Positions 1 through 8,463 of a stretch of DNA of 62,202 nt are shown here, in pieces; within the stretch, counting starts at the first letter, position 1, and every line of letters begins with the position of its first letter. Source of the DNA: Actinomycetota bacterium (lineage in GTDB: Bacteria > Actinomycetota > Acidimicrobiia > Acidimicrobiales > Ilumatobacteraceae); the NCBI GenBank assembly GCA_009726095.1, contig WLMZ01000006.1:1-62202 (forward strand), given 5' to 3'. Position numbers and translations under genes: made by a program. The notes under the pieces are model-generated. The model did not search any database. It worked only from the letters and a program-made list of their open reading frames with translations, and was not told where the DNA came from.

Positions 1-180
1 CGGGTAGCCGTTGCGGATGGTGTCTGCGCCGGCCACGTACTGGATGTCGTTCCACTGCACGTTCGCATCGGCCAATGCAGCGCGAGCGGCCACCATGCCG
101 TATTCGGTGAAGTCGTGACCCCACTTACCCCAGGGGTGCATGCCCACGCCGAGGATCGCGATGTCTCGGTCGTTGCTCAT
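1..180 (-). CDS. Thiolase-like / lipid-transfer protein, N-terminus only (runs off the left edge)
   Basis: The 60 codons read into the window edge as an open frame beginning MSNDRDIAILGVGMHPWGKW. The I-x-GVG-x-H/T start followed by an Ala-rich helix is the N-terminal beta-alpha unit of nonspecific lipid-transfer/SCP2-type thiolases. The ATG (180-178) overlaps the TGA of the DUF35 gene by 4 bases (ATGA), so translation is probably coupled. A thiolase directly after a DUF35 OB-fold gene is the usual pairing, because the OB/zinc-ribbon chain binds the thiolase. The active site lies outside the window, so I cannot tell a condensing/thiolytic enzyme from a retro-aldolase. Confidence 0.8.
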   Translation of the reverse strand, partial: MSNDRDIAILGVGMHPWGKWGHDFTEYGMVAARAALADANVQWNDIQYVAGADTIRNGYP

Positions 181-674
181 GAGTGGGCCCCGGGTGTCGT
201 AGCGGGAGTGGCGGGCAGCGTTGATGTCGCAGGTGCCCAGACGTAGACCATGTACTCGTGCTCGGCGTCGCGGTGCGACACATCGAGTTCGAGCTGCATC
301 TCCATGCCCACCTTCAGGTCGGCGGCGCGGATGCCCGTGACCACGCGGCCCAGCACCACCAGGCCTTCGTCGGCCAGTTCGACCGCGGCCAGCGCATATG
401 GCTCGTACGGGTCGGCGGCCACGTAGGGCGGGGGAGGGGCGTAGCAGTTCTCGGTGTAGCTCCAGATGCGGCCGCGGCGCGACAAGGGAGTGGGGTCGAG
501 CGTGGTGGAATCGCAACGGGGGTTCGGGCAGTCGCCGCTGCGCGGCGGGAACACGTAGGTGCCGCACAGCGCGCACCTCGAGCCGATGAGGGTGGGGGCG
601 TGGATGTCGTCGGTGAACCAGCCATCGACGATCGGAACTCGGGAGAGGGTCTCTGACACGGCGTCAGAGTACAT
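177..674 (-). CDS. DUF35 zinc-ribbon/OB-fold protein, thiolase partner
   Basis: About 165 residues. A rubredoxin-like zinc ribbon is visible as C34-x2-C37 and C49-x4-C54, followed by an OB-fold stretch (roughly 65-150). DUF35 proteins associate with SCP2-type thiolases and with MaoC hydratases in steroid side-chain degradation. The chosen ATG at 674 overlaps the stop of the upstream oxygenase gene by 11 bases. The downstream thiolase ATG overlaps this stop. Codons 2-8 contain a perfect CTCTGAC-N5-GTCAGAG palindrome matching the operator family of this window. If that is a promoter element, a later start such as the GTG at codon 13 is possible. Confidence 0.85.
   Translation of the reverse strand: MYSDAVSETLSRVPIVDGWFTDDIHAPTLIGSRCALCGTYVFPPRSGDCPNPRCDSTTLDPTPLSRRGRIWSYTENCYAPPPPYVAADPYEPYALAAVELADEGLVVLGRVVTGIRAADLKVGMEMQLELDVSHRDAEHEYMVYVWAPATSTLPATPATTPGAHS
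649..671. promoter_or_regulatory. Candidate operator, site 1 (intragenic)
   Basis: Left arm GTCTCTGAC, 5-base spacer, right arm GTCAGAGTA. The inner 7-base arms are a perfect inverted repeat. It matches the window consensus GNNTCTGAC-N5-RTCAGANNC but lies across the overlap of two genes within an operon. It may control an internal promoter for the DUF35/thiolase pair or may be fortuitous. Confidence 0.4.
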
Positions 675-1686
675 GAACGAGATCAGGAAAGACCTTGCTG
701 ACCTTGGCAGTGAGGTACTGGCCGTAGGTGCCGTCGAAGTCAAACACGCTGCGGCCGTCCCAGCGTTGGCCCGCCGACGGGGCATCGGGCCCAGCATCGG
801 GCCCAGCGTCGGGCCCAGCGTCGGGCCCAGCGTCGGGTTCGAGTGGTAACGGCTGCACACGTGCGTCCCAGCTGGGATCGAAGAAGAACGGGAACGACAG
901 GCGGTCACGGCCGCTGGTGTTCCGTACCCGGTGCAATGTCGACCGGTAGCGGCCGCCGGTGATGCGTTCGAGCATGTCGCCGATGTTGCACACGAACGTG
1001 TTCGGGATCGGCGCTACGTCGATCCACCCATCTCTGCTCTTCACCTGCAGACCGCCACAGTCGTCCTGCAGTAGCAGGGTCAGCAGGCCGTAATCGGTGT
1101 GCTGCGCCACGCCCCACTCGCCGGGGCCGTCCATTGGATAGCGAAAGATGCGGAACAGCACGGTGGGGTCGTCGGTGAGGTGTTCGCGGAACCACTCGAC
1201 GGGCAGGCCGAGGCCGAGCGCAACGCCGCGCATCACGATGTGGCCGAGCGCCGTGAGGGCATCGAGCCATTCGACCACCGCCTCGCGGAGGCCGGGTTCT
1301 TGCATCGGAAACAGGTTGCGGCCGTGCAGCGGGATGCCGGCGCGTACGCGGGGGTGGTCGTCGGGCAACTCCTGGCCGAAATAGATGCCCTCTTTGCGGT
1401 CGGGAACACCGCTGGTGACCTCGCCGCCGAGTGGAAACCAACCGCGCCAAGCCCTTCCACCGTGCACCATGGCCGTTGCCGACTTCTCCGCCTCGGAGAG
1501 TGCAAAGAACCGGCGCGCAGCGGTATCGAGCCGGGCGATCAAATCGGGGTCGATGCCGTGCCCGGTAATGCAGAAGAAGCCGGTGTCGCGACACGCCGTG
1601 TCGATTGCTGCGGCCACGAGTGCCGGGTCGCCGCCGTCGCGCAGCACCCCGATGTCGATGAGTGGAACCGTCGGTGGTGGCCTCAC
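664..1686 (-). CDS. 2-oxoglutarate/Fe(II)-dependent oxygenase, isopenicillin N synthase-like
   Basis: 340 residues, the usual length for the IPNS/flavanone hydroxylase-like family. The Fe(II) triad is readable: H196-x-D198 in QHTDYGLLTLLLQDD, and distal H252 in STLHRVRN. The R262-x-S264 pair for 2-oxoglutarate follows. The N-terminal DIOX_N region includes the typical GFFCITGHGI. Residues about 284-302 are a (PDAG)n run encoded by 12-bp tandem repeats, inserted between the core and the C-terminal helix. The start is GTG at 1686, overlapping the preceding gene's TGA (GTGA). Its position between a SnoaL-like gene and a DUF35/thiolase pair suggests hydroxylation of an acyl substrate or its precursor. 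The substrate is unknown. Confidence 0.85.
   Translation of the reverse strand: MRPPPTVPLIDIGVLRDGGDPALVAAAIDTACRDTGFFCITGHGIDPDLIARLDTAARRFFALSEAEKSATAMVHGGRAWRGWFPLGGEVTSGVPDRKEGIYFGQELPDDHPRVRAGIPLHGRNLFPMQEPGLREAVVEWLDALTALGHIVMRGVALGLGLPVEWFREHLTDDPTVLFRIFRYPMDGPGEWGVAQHTDYGLLTLLLQDDCGGLQVKSRDGWIDVAPIPNTFVCNIGDMLERITGGRYRSTLHRVRNTSGRDRLSFPFFFDPSWDARVQPLPLEPDAGPDAGPDAGPDAGPDAPSAGQRWDGRSVFDFDGTYGQYLTAKVSKVFPDLVHVL
783..841. repeat. 12-bp tandem repeat, about 5 copies, inside the 2OG oxygenase gene
   Basis: Units of GCRTCGGGCCCA follow one another from about 782 to 841. The first four are nearly identical and the last diverges (ends GGTTCG). On the coding (minus) strand they encode a (PDAG)n linker. 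Such repeats can change copy number by slippage without shifting frame. Confidence 0.9.
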
Positions 1687-2462
1687 GCAGTTTCGTGCGT
1701 GGTTTCTGCGGGATTGTGCGCACGCTCCTCAAAGGCGATGCGGCCCGAACCACCGTGGGTCAGGGCAACGCCCGTGTCGGCGCAGCGAAGGAACGCGCGC
1801 TTGCCATCCATGACCACCACATCGGCGGGCGTTGTGAACGCGGCTGCCTCGGCTGACGGAACCTGCCCGGTTGCCTGGTCCCATACCGTGGCGTCGGCGG
1901 TATACGTCGGGGTGCCGGCGCGCCAGGCCCGCACCATCTCGGCAACGCCGGCGCGGTCATCGTCGGTGGGTTCGGCGGCCATGGTGACATGGGTGATGGA
2001 TGGATCGGCCGCCATGGTCGGCTTGCCGCCCGCCACGTACCACGCCATCACGGTCTTGCCGGCGCTGTCGGGGGCATAGAAGTCCTCTTCCCAACTCCAC
2101 TTCCCGTTGCCGGCGTAGATGAGCAGTGACAGGTTGCTGAACGAGTAGCGCGCCCCGCCCCCTGCCGGGTCGGGCATGTGGTTCCAGATGTTGAACGCGA
2201 GGTAGGGCGGCTGCAGGATGGCCCAGTCGACCGAGAAGGTCATCGGGGCCACGGGCTCCATCGCCCCGAGGATCCACTCGTGGATGCCTGCTGCGCCGTG
2301 GAAACGACCGAGGCAGTGTTCGATGTAGGTGGCGTCGTCGGTGAACAACGCCGACCAACCAGCCCAGTCGCGCCCCCTGGCGCCGAGGCGTTGGAACTGC
2401 TCCCACGCTGCGCTCATCTCCTCGATCGAGAAGTCGGTTGTGCTGATCTCGTGCGTCCCCAT
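1683..2462 (-). CDS. SnoaL/NTF2-like protein, about 259 aa
   Basis: The N-terminal ~130 residues have the cone-shaped NTF2/SnoaL pattern: EQFQRLGARGRDWAGWSALF, then DDATYIEHCLGRFHG and GIHEWI. Members include dehydratases, isomerases and cyclases of polycyclic substrates. The rest (WEEDFYAPDSAGKTVMAWYVAGG onward) is a longer C-terminal region I cannot assign. The start is taken at the ATG at 2462 (MGTHEI); an ATG 18 bases upstream is also possible. It heads the minus operon leading to the oxygenase, DUF35 and thiolase genes, and is divergent from the ACAD pair with an operator between them. Confidence 0.75.
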   Translation of the reverse strand: MGTHEISTTDFSIEEMSAAWEQFQRLGARGRDWAGWSALFTDDATYIEHCLGRFHGAAGIHEWILGAMEPVAPMTFSVDWAILQPPYLAFNIWNHMPDPAGGGARYSFSNLSLLIYAGNGKWSWEEDFYAPDSAGKTVMAWYVAGGKPTMAADPSITHVTMAAEPTDDDRAGVAEMVRAWRAGTPTYTADATVWDQATGQVPSAEAAAFTTPADVVVMDGKRAFLRCADTGVALTHGGSGRIAFEERAHNPAETTHETA

Positions 2463-2553
2463 CGAAGAATGCTGACACATCTGTCTGTGCCCAACGAGTG
2501 CTGAGGCGCGACCTCGAGATGGCGCGGCCACCGCACCCGGGCTGTGGTTGCCT

Positions 2554-2576
2554 GCTTCTGATGGTCGGTCAGGTAC
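2554..2576. promoter_or_regulatory. Candidate operator, site 2
   Basis: Left arm GCTTCTGAT, spacer GGTCG, right arm GTCAGGTAC. It is a weaker but recognisable match to the window consensus, including the outer G and C. It ends 11 bases before the ATG of the ACAD gene and overlaps the putative -10 (TACGGT, 2574-2579). It can serve both the plus ACAD pair and the minus SnoaL/oxygenase operon. Confidence 0.6.
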
Positions 2577-2579
2577 GGT
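2574..2579 (+). promoter_or_regulatory. Putative -10 box (TACGGT), leaderless start at 2588
   Basis: TANNNT hexamer followed by 8 bases and then ATG, with no Shine-Dalgarno sequence. This is the arrangement expected for a leaderless actinobacterial mRNA. Confidence 0.45.
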
Positions 2580-2587
2580 ACAGGCCC

Positions 2588-3739
2588 ATGGATCTCACCG
2601 AGACCCCCGACGAACAAGCCTTTCGTGCCGAGGCCCGTGCCTGGCTCGAGGCCAACGTGCCGGCCGAGCCGTTGCCCAGTTTCGACACGGCCGAGGGTTT
2701 CGAACTGCATCGCCAGTGGGAGGCCAAGCTCTACGAAGGCCGCTGGTCGGCCGTCAGTTGGCCCGCCGAGTACGGTGGCCGTGACGCCGACTACCTGAAG
2801 TGGTTGATCTTCGAGGAGGAGTACTGGCGCAGTGGTGCGCCCGGTCGGGTGAGCCAGAACGGCATCTTCTTGCTGGGGCCCACCATCATCGAGGTGGGCA
2901 CCCCCGAGCAGAAGGCGCGGTTCCTGCCGGCGATGGCCCGCAGCGATGAAATCTGGGCGCAGGCATGGAGCGAGCCTGATGCGGGCAGCGACATGGCGAG
3001 CATTCGCAGCAAGGGCACGCTCAGCGCCGATGGCAGTGAGTGGATTCTGAACGGTCAAAAGATCTGGGCCAGCCGTGCCGCCTGGGCCGACTGGTGCTTC
3101 GGCATCTTTCGCACCGACCCAGAATCCAGCCGGCACAAGGGGCTCACGTTCATCCTGATGCCGCTCGACACGCCGGGCATCACCGTGCGCCCCATCGCCC
3201 AACTCGATGGCGACACCGGATTCGCCGAGATCTTCTTCGACGACGTCCGCGTGCCCGTCGAGAACACCCTGGGCGGGGTGGGCAACGGCTGGAGCGTGGC
3301 CATGGCAACGGCCGGTTTCGAGCGGGGGGTCAGCCTGCGCAGCCCGGCACGCTTCAACGTGGCGGTCGAGCGGCTGATCAAGCTCTGGATCAGGATCGGC
3401 GACCCCGACGACGACACCATGCGCGACGCCGTCACCGACCTGTGGATGCAGGCCGAGGGCTATCGCCTGCACACCTACATGACGGTCACCAAGCTGCTCG
3501 AGGGTGGCCATGTCGGGAGCGAGTCCAGCCTGAACAAGATCTTCTGGAGCGAGATGGACGTGCGGGCCCATGAGTTGGCGCTGCAACTGCTCGGTCCCGA
3601 CGCCGAACGGATGGACGGCGCCCATCAACGATGGGTCGACGGTTTCCTGTTCAGCCTGAGCGGTCCCATCTACGCCGGTACCAACGAGATCCAGCGCAAC
3701 ATCATCGCTGACCGCGTCCTGAACCTGCCCAGAGGATGA
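2588..3739 (+). CDS. Acyl-CoA dehydrogenase, FadE29/ChsE-type chain
   Basis: 383 residues with the full ACAD order: N-terminal helical domain, beta-domain motif SEPDAGSDMASI (flavin/substrate contact), and C-terminal helices ending YAGTNEIQRNIIADRVLNLPRG, typical of the FAD-binding C-terminus. It oxidises an acyl-CoA at C-alpha/C-beta, probably passing electrons to ETF. It is followed after 10 bases by a second, shorter ACAD-like chain. In steroid-degrading actinobacteria such adjacent pairs form alpha2beta2 heterotetramers with half the usual number of FAD sites. The start is the ATG at 2588 next to the operator; no RBS is seen. Confidence 0.9.
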   Translation: MDLTETPDEQAFRAEARAWLEANVPAEPLPSFDTAEGFELHRQWEAKLYEGRWSAVSWPAEYGGRDADYLKWLIFEEEYWRSGAPGRVSQNGIFLLGPTIIEVGTPEQKARFLPAMARSDEIWAQAWSEPDAGSDMASIRSKGTLSADGSEWILNGQKIWASRAAWADWCFGIFRTDPESSRHKGLTFILMPLDTPGITVRPIAQLDGDTGFAEIFFDDVRVPVENTLGGVGNGWSVAMATAGFERGVSLRSPARFNVAVERLIKLWIRIGDPDDDTMRDAVTDLWMQAEGYRLHTYMTVTKLLEGGHVGSESSLNKIFWSEMDVRAHELALQLLGPDAERMDGAHQRWVDGFLFSLSGPIYAGTNEIQRNIIADRVLNLPRG

Positions 3740-3749
3740 GGGTGACACC

Positions 3750-4733
3750 GTGAAGTTCAGCTTCAATCACGACCAGCAACAGTTCGCTGCCGGCCTGCGC
3801 GAGATGCTCGAACGCGAGTTCACTGCCGCGCACCTGCGCGGCGTGTGGGAGTCCGGCACCGGCCACGACCCTGCCGTGTGGGCGCGCCTGGCCGACATGG
3901 GCGTGCTGTCGATGATGCTGCCCGAATCAGACGGTGGGATGGGCGGAGACTTCGTCGATACGGTCCTGCTCGTCGAGGAACTCGGGCGCGCAGCGGTTCC
4001 CGGCCCGGTGTTCGAGACGATGACCGTCGGCGCACTGGCGTTGCGCGGCACCACCTGGGCCAGTGGCGTCGCCGACGGATCCGTTGCCGTCACGGCGGCG
4101 CTGATGGGCGAGCGGTATGTGCCCCACACCGACGTGGCTGCGCTCGTGTTGCTGGCCGACCACCAGTCGGTCCGGGCGCTCGAGACCGCCCAACTGCAGA
4201 CCGAATCCGTCGAGGGCATCGATCACGGCCGCCGTCTGGCCACGCTTTCCGGCACCGACTCCGGCGGGCATTTCCTGGCGGTCGATCTCAATGAGGTCAT
4301 CGATGCGGGTGCCCTGGCCTCGGCTGCCTATCTGCTCGGGTTGTCGTCCCGAATGCTGGCCATCGCCGGCGATTACGCCCGCGACCGCCGCCAGTTCGGC
4401 CAGCCCATCGGTTCGTTCCAAGCCGTGAAGCACCTGATGGCCGATGCTCTGCTGAAGGTGGAGTTCGCTCGGCCTGCGGTATACCGGGCTGCGTGGTCAC
4501 ACGCCACCGGCGCTGACACCCGCTCACGCGACGTCAGCATGGCCAAAGCGCTTGCGTCCGAGGCGGCACAGAAGGCAGCGCGCAGTGCCCTGCAGGTGCA
4601 CGGCGCCATCGGGTACACGTGGGAATGCGACCTGCAGTTGTTCATGAAGAAGGCATGGGCGCTGATGCCGGCATGGGGTAACGCCTCGCTGCACCGGCGT
4701 CGCGTCAGCGACGCTGTGCTCGGCCAGCGCTGA
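3750..4733 (+). CDS. Acyl-CoA dehydrogenase-like partner chain
   Basis: 327 residues, shorter than a canonical ACAD (about 380). The middle beta-domain lacks the usual SEP-x-AGSD signature (SVAVTAALMGERYVPHTDV instead). The C-terminal helices are kept: YARDRRQFGQPIGSFQAVKHLMAD and LQVHGAIGYTWECDLQLFMKKA. This is the profile of the non-canonical subunit of heterotetrameric steroid ACADs. The start is a GTG at 3750, ten bases after the first chain. Together they probably dehydrogenate one bulky acyl-CoA. Confidence 0.87.
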   Translation: MKFSFNHDQQQFAAGLREMLEREFTAAHLRGVWESGTGHDPAVWARLADMGVLSMMLPESDGGMGGDFVDTVLLVEELGRAAVPGPVFETMTVGALALRGTTWASGVADGSVAVTAALMGERYVPHTDVAALVLLADHQSVRALETAQLQTESVEGIDHGRRLATLSGTDSGGHFLAVDLNEVIDAGALASAAYLLGLSSRMLAIAGDYARDRRQFGQPIGSFQAVKHLMADALLKVEFARPAVYRAAWSHATGADTRSRDVSMAKALASEAAQKAARSALQVHGAIGYTWECDLQLFMKKAWALMPAWGNASLHRRRVSDAVLGQR

Positions 4734-4979
4734 ACCCGTCGGTCGTTCTTCTGCAGAATCGCCGGTGGTTTCGGTATTGCGCCTGACATCGCGTCCGGTA
4801 CCATGTGCACCAAGCGACGGCGCCGTGCAGGGGCGTCGGTGCCCAGGGTGAAGTGCGCGCCATGGTTGCGCGACATGGTTGCGCCGCGCTGGTGGTGACC
4901 GGGCGTTGCGCCCGATGGATCCGGTGTACGGCGACCTTCGGTCGGGCAACGCGATGCCGTGATTGATGACGGGAATTTG
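4734..4979. other. Intergenic region before the helicase gene: hairpin and direct repeats
   Basis: About 246 bases without a gene. It contains two copies of CATGGTTGCGC (4861-4871 and 4874-4884) and a hairpin CGGGCG-TTG-CGCCCG (4900-4914). The hairpin could end transcription from the ACAD pair, though no T-tract follows. I see no operator of the window family here. Confidence 0.5.
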
Positions 4980-7900
4980 ATGGCGGACTCACAACAACTC
5001 GAAAAGGCGATCTGGGCGGTGTCCGGGGGCTGGGCATCGAACGGCGAGATGGACCTGTTGCGCGCCGATCCGTCGACCTCGCTGATAGTGCTCGACCGTC
5101 TCATCGCCGATGCCGAAGACGATCTGCACTCCGTTGCCAACCTCACCGGTGACGAGCGCGATCAGGTGGTGGCCGACTTCACCGAAACCCTCGACAGCCT
5201 CGTTGCGACGGCCAATCAGCTTCGGCCGACGCCGCTACCGCTGCCCTCGACGATCATGTCCATACCGCCCGCCCGTGCTGCCCAGCAGGGCGCTGCTGCG
5301 CCGATCGAAACCGAACCTGACGAACCCGGTGAGGTACAGCTGCAGGCGTCGTGGTCGTCGGGCTCGGTGGTGGTGTGGGCTGCGGGGCACAACGCTCCTG
5401 CCGACACCAACGAGGAACTGGCCGACCGGCTGGAGTCGATCGGTGGTCCCTCGGTCGGTTGGCGATTGCACCCCGGGGTCCCGCTGCCGGGCGGGCGGCG
5501 CGCCGAGGCAGTGGCGATCCCTCTGAAGGATGCGCTCGGCTGGCTGGTGGCGCTTGCCGGAGGCAGCATTCCCGACGGCATCGGCCCCAGCGTCACCTGG
5601 CTCGGTCGCACTGCGCTCGAGGGGGTGCGTCTGGTCGCCCAGGGGGCCATCGTGCCGACCGTGCGGGTGAACCCGCGCCCCGACGACGGCCTGGTGGAGA
5701 CCAACGTCCGGTGGGTGCCGGCATTGGTGGACGCAGCGATGGTGAACACGCTGGCCCATGCCATGCCCGGTGCTGTCGTGGCGCTCGGTGGCGGCGATGG
5801 ACGGGTCACGGTGACCGCAGTGATGGCCGCTACCGTCGAGGCCATCGTGGCCGAGAGCATCGAACGCATCGACCTGCCGGCCCAACCTCCCCAGGCGCGC
5901 ACACCGCGCGATGTCGACGATTCGTTCATCGCCCGGCTCGACGGCGTTGCGTTCCGGGCGAGCACCAGCCTGGCCACCACCTTGGCCAAGCGCTTCGACC
6001 ACTGGTCGCACGCTGTGTCTGACCCGTCGCGGCCCAAGTTGGTGGTGCAGCTCGACGAGCCGTTGCCGGGTGGCGTGTGGTTGGTCTCGGTGTCGGCGTC
6101 CACCGGCAAGAACGCGTTGGTGCCCATCGATGCTGCGCTACGCGCCGAGGGGAACCGGCGCTCGATGCTCACCGAATGGCAGCGACTCGGGCGTCTGCTC
6201 CCGGCGCTCGAACGGGCCAGCGCATCGCGACGCGGTCACGTGGCACTCAGCCAGGACGAGGCGTGGGAGTTCATGACCGTGACCGGGCCGATGTTGGCGA
6301 TGGCCGGGTTCGATGTCCGCCTGCCAGCACTGTCGCGCCGGAAGGCCAAACCCTCGCTGCGCCTCTTCGCCGACACACCGGGCGATTCCGTTGTGGGCGC
6401 CCGCCAGCTCAGCAACGTTGCCTGGTCGGTGCTGTTCGACGACGTCGAGCTGAGCGCCGAGGACATCAGGCGCCTCGCCCGGCAGGCCCGCCCGCTGGTG
6501 CAGTCGCGCGGAAAGTGGATCGAGGTCGATCGGTTCGACCTCGATCAGGCCGCCGCAGCGCTGGCCGAGCGTGAGGGCATCACCCAGCTCACCGGTGCCG
6601 AGATCCTGCAGCACAGCCTCGGCCTCGGCGGCTCGGGCCTGTCCGGTGGCGTCGTCGTGCACGGCAACAGCTGGGCCAACGACATCGTGCAACGTGCGGG
6701 CGCTGCCACCACCGAACCGATCACCCAACCCGAGGGCTTCGTGGGGTCGCTGCGCGCCTATCAGTCCGAAGCCGTTGCCTGGATCGGGTTCCTCGATGCG
6801 GCGGGCCTCGGCGGCTGCCTGGCGCTGGACATGGGTCTGGGCAAGACCCCCACGGTCCTGGCGCATCTCTCGCGTCGCGCCGGCAACGGCAGCTCATTGG
6901 TCGTCGCTCCCGCCGCCGTGGTGGGTAACTGGGCGGCCGAGGCCGCCCGCTTCGCCCCGAAGCTGCGGGTCGTGGTGCACCATGGTGCGTCGCGAGCCTC
7001 GTCGGGGCAACTGGCTGGCGAGATCGCCGGCGCCGACATTGTCATCACCACCTACGCCACAGCGGTTCGCGACATCGATGCACTGTCGGCAACGACATGG
7101 CGCACCATCGTGCTCGACGAGGCGCAGGCCATCAAGAATCCGACCAGCGACACGTCACAGCAACTCCGACGCCTCGCTGCCCACACCCGTCTGGCGCTCA
7201 CCGGCACACCCATCGAGAACGGCCTCGGCGACCTGTGGTCCATCCTCGACTTCACCAATCCGGGCCTCGTGGGTCCCCGGCCGACCTTCATCGCACAGAT
7301 GTCCGGCGATGGTGAGTCAGCGTTGCGGGCGCTGAACGGTCTGTTGTTGTTCCGTCGCACCAAGACCGAGCCCGAAGTGGCCCGCGAGCTTCCTGACAAG
7401 ATTGATGAACTCGACCACTGCACCATGACCCCCGAGCAGATCGGGTTGTATCAGGCGGTACTCGACGACCTTGTGCAGAACGTGGCCACGGAGACGGGCG
7501 AACCCAAGCAGGGCGCGATCCTGGCAGCGATCACTGCGCTGAAGCAGATCTGCAACCACCCCGCTGCCTATCGCGACGATGGCCTGGCGCTGGCCGGTCG
7601 GTCGGGGAAGTTGGCGCGTCTGGAGGAGATCGTCGAGACCGTCTTCGAGGCCGGCGAGCGCGTGCTGGTTTTCACTCACTTCGCCACCTGGGGGCGTCGA
7701 TTGGCCGAGCACCTCACTGCGTGCACCGGGCAGCCGGTGGCGTGTTATGACGGCAGCCTCACCAGGGCGGCGCGCGATCAGTTGGTCACCGATTTCCAGA
7801 CAAAGCAGGGGCCCGGGGCAATGGTGCTCTCGCTCAAGGCAGGCGGCACCGGTCTCAACCTGACCGCAGCGAACCACGTGGTGCTCTACGACCGCTGGTG

Positions 7901-8150
7901 GAACCCGGCGGTCGAGGATCAGGCGCGTGACCGGGCGTGGCGCATCGGCCAGAGCCGCACCGTGATCTCACACCGTCTCGTGTGCCCCGGCACGATCGAC
8001 GAACGCGTCGAGGAGATCGTCAACGGTAAGCGCCATATCGCCAATCTGGTGCTGCCCCGTTCGAGCTCGCTGGCCGATCTCAACACCGAACAACTCCGCC
8101 TGGCGCTCGGCCTACGGCCCGAGCAACTGCTTGCAGAGGACGACCTGTGA
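4980..8150 (+). CDS. SNF2-family helicase/ATPase (HepA/RapA-like)
   Basis: About 1056 residues. The N-terminal ~550 residues are poorly conserved, with a bacterial SNF2-associated region. The SNF2 ATPase core follows: Walker A DMGLGKT (617-623), DEAQ (713-716) as motif II, LTGTPIENGLGDLWSILDF as motif III, then helicase C with SLKAGGTGLNLTAANHVVLYD and RAWRIGQ (about 985). It should translocate on double-stranded DNA and remodel DNA-bound proteins or RNA polymerase. The chosen start is ATG 4980; a GTG at 4959 in frame is an alternative. It overlaps the next small gene by 4 bases and is unrelated to the catabolic genes around it. Confidence 0.92.
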   Translation: MADSQQLEKAIWAVSGGWASNGEMDLLRADPSTSLIVLDRLIADAEDDLHSVANLTGDERDQVVADFTETLDSLVATANQLRPTPLPLPSTIMSIPPARAAQQGAAAPIETEPDEPGEVQLQASWSSGSVVVWAAGHNAPADTNEELADRLESIGGPSVGWRLHPGVPLPGGRRAEAVAIPLKDALGWLVALAGGSIPDGIGPSVTWLGRTALEGVRLVAQGAIVPTVRVNPRPDDGLVETNVRWVPALVDAAMVNTLAHAMPGAVVALGGGDGRVTVTAVMAATVEAIVAESIERIDLPAQPPQARTPRDVDDSFIARLDGVAFRASTSLATTLAKRFDHWSHAVSDPSRPKLVVQLDEPLPGGVWLVSVSASTGKNALVPIDAALRAEGNRRSMLTEWQRLGRLLPALERASASRRGHVALSQDEAWEFMTVTGPMLAMAGFDVRLPALSRRKAKPSLRLFADTPGDSVVGARQLSNVAWSVLFDDVELSAEDIRRLARQARPLVQSRGKWIEVDRFDLDQAAAALAEREGITQLTGAEILQHSLGLGGSGLSGGVVVHGNSWANDIVQRAGAATTEPITQPEGFVGSLRAYQSEAVAWIGFLDAAGLGGCLALDMGLGKTPTVLAHLSRRAGNGSSLVVAPAAVVGNWAAEAARFAPKLRVVVHHGASRASSGQLAGEIAGADIVITTYATAVRDIDALSATTWRTIVLDEAQAIKNPTSDTSQQLRRLAAHTRLALTGTPIENGLGDLWSILDFTNPGLVGPRPTFIAQMSGDGESALRALNGLLLFRRTKTEPEVARELPDKIDELDHCTMTPEQIGLYQAVLDDLVQNVATETGEPKQGAILAAITALKQICNHPAAYRDDGLALAGRSGKLARLEEIVETVFEAGERVLVFTHFATWGRRLAEHLTACTGQPVACYDGSLTRAARDQLVTDFQTKQGPGAMVLSLKAGGTGLNLTAANHVVLYDRWWNPAVEDQARDRAWRIGQSRTVISHRLVCPGTIDERVEEIVNGKRHIANLVLPRSSSLADLNTEQLRLALGLRPEQLLAEDDL

Positions 8151-8428
8151 ACCAACCCCAGCGCAATCGCAACAACCAACGGCGCCGGCCGCAGGCCAAG
8201 CGGCCGGGAGCCGCCGACATCTGGCGCAGCCCCGGTGAGCTCCCCGAGATCGAACCCATTGCCCTGGCGCACTCGCCGGCGGTACTTTTGCAGTCCCTCG
8301 GCGATCCGCCGCTGCACGATGGCAAAGAGGCCAGCGTCGTGCTCGCAACCATCATTGATCGCGCTGCGGGACTTGCGGCTGCGCTGGCGCTCAGCGCCGA
8401 GCTGTTGCGCCAGGACGCTGACGACTGA
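8147..8428 (+). CDS. Small hypothetical protein coupled to the SNF2 helicase
   Basis: 93 residues starting with GTG that overlaps the helicase stop (GTGA). The first 20 residues are very basic and polar (NQPQRNRNNQRRRPQAKRP), like a nucleic-acid-binding tail. The C-terminal 40 residues form an Ala/Leu-rich amphipathic helix (LATIIDRAAGLAAALALSAE). I do not recognise a family. The translational coupling suggests that it acts with the helicase. Confidence 0.7.
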   Translation: MNQPQRNRNNQRRRPQAKRPGAADIWRSPGELPEIEPIALAHSPAVLLQSLGDPPLHDGKEASVVLATIIDRAAGLAAALALSAELLRQDADD

Positions 8429-8463
8429 CGACTGACGGCGGGCGGGCTGGCTGGCTGCGGGGG

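Noticed and set aside
2471-2488. GCTGAC-ACATCT-GTCTG upstream of the SnoaL-like gene
   Set aside because: Spacing (6) and right arm (GTCTG) do not match; the better site 2 lies 80 bases away in the same promoter region.
2414-3766. 450-codon minus-strand frame over the first ACAD gene
   Set aside because: Antisense shadow of an unambiguous ACAD; no domain and no initiation signal.
8417-8437. Tandem GACGACT-like 7-mers at the end of the small helicase partner gene
   Set aside because: About three short copies spanning a stop codon and a GC-rich gap; nothing suggests a regulatory role.
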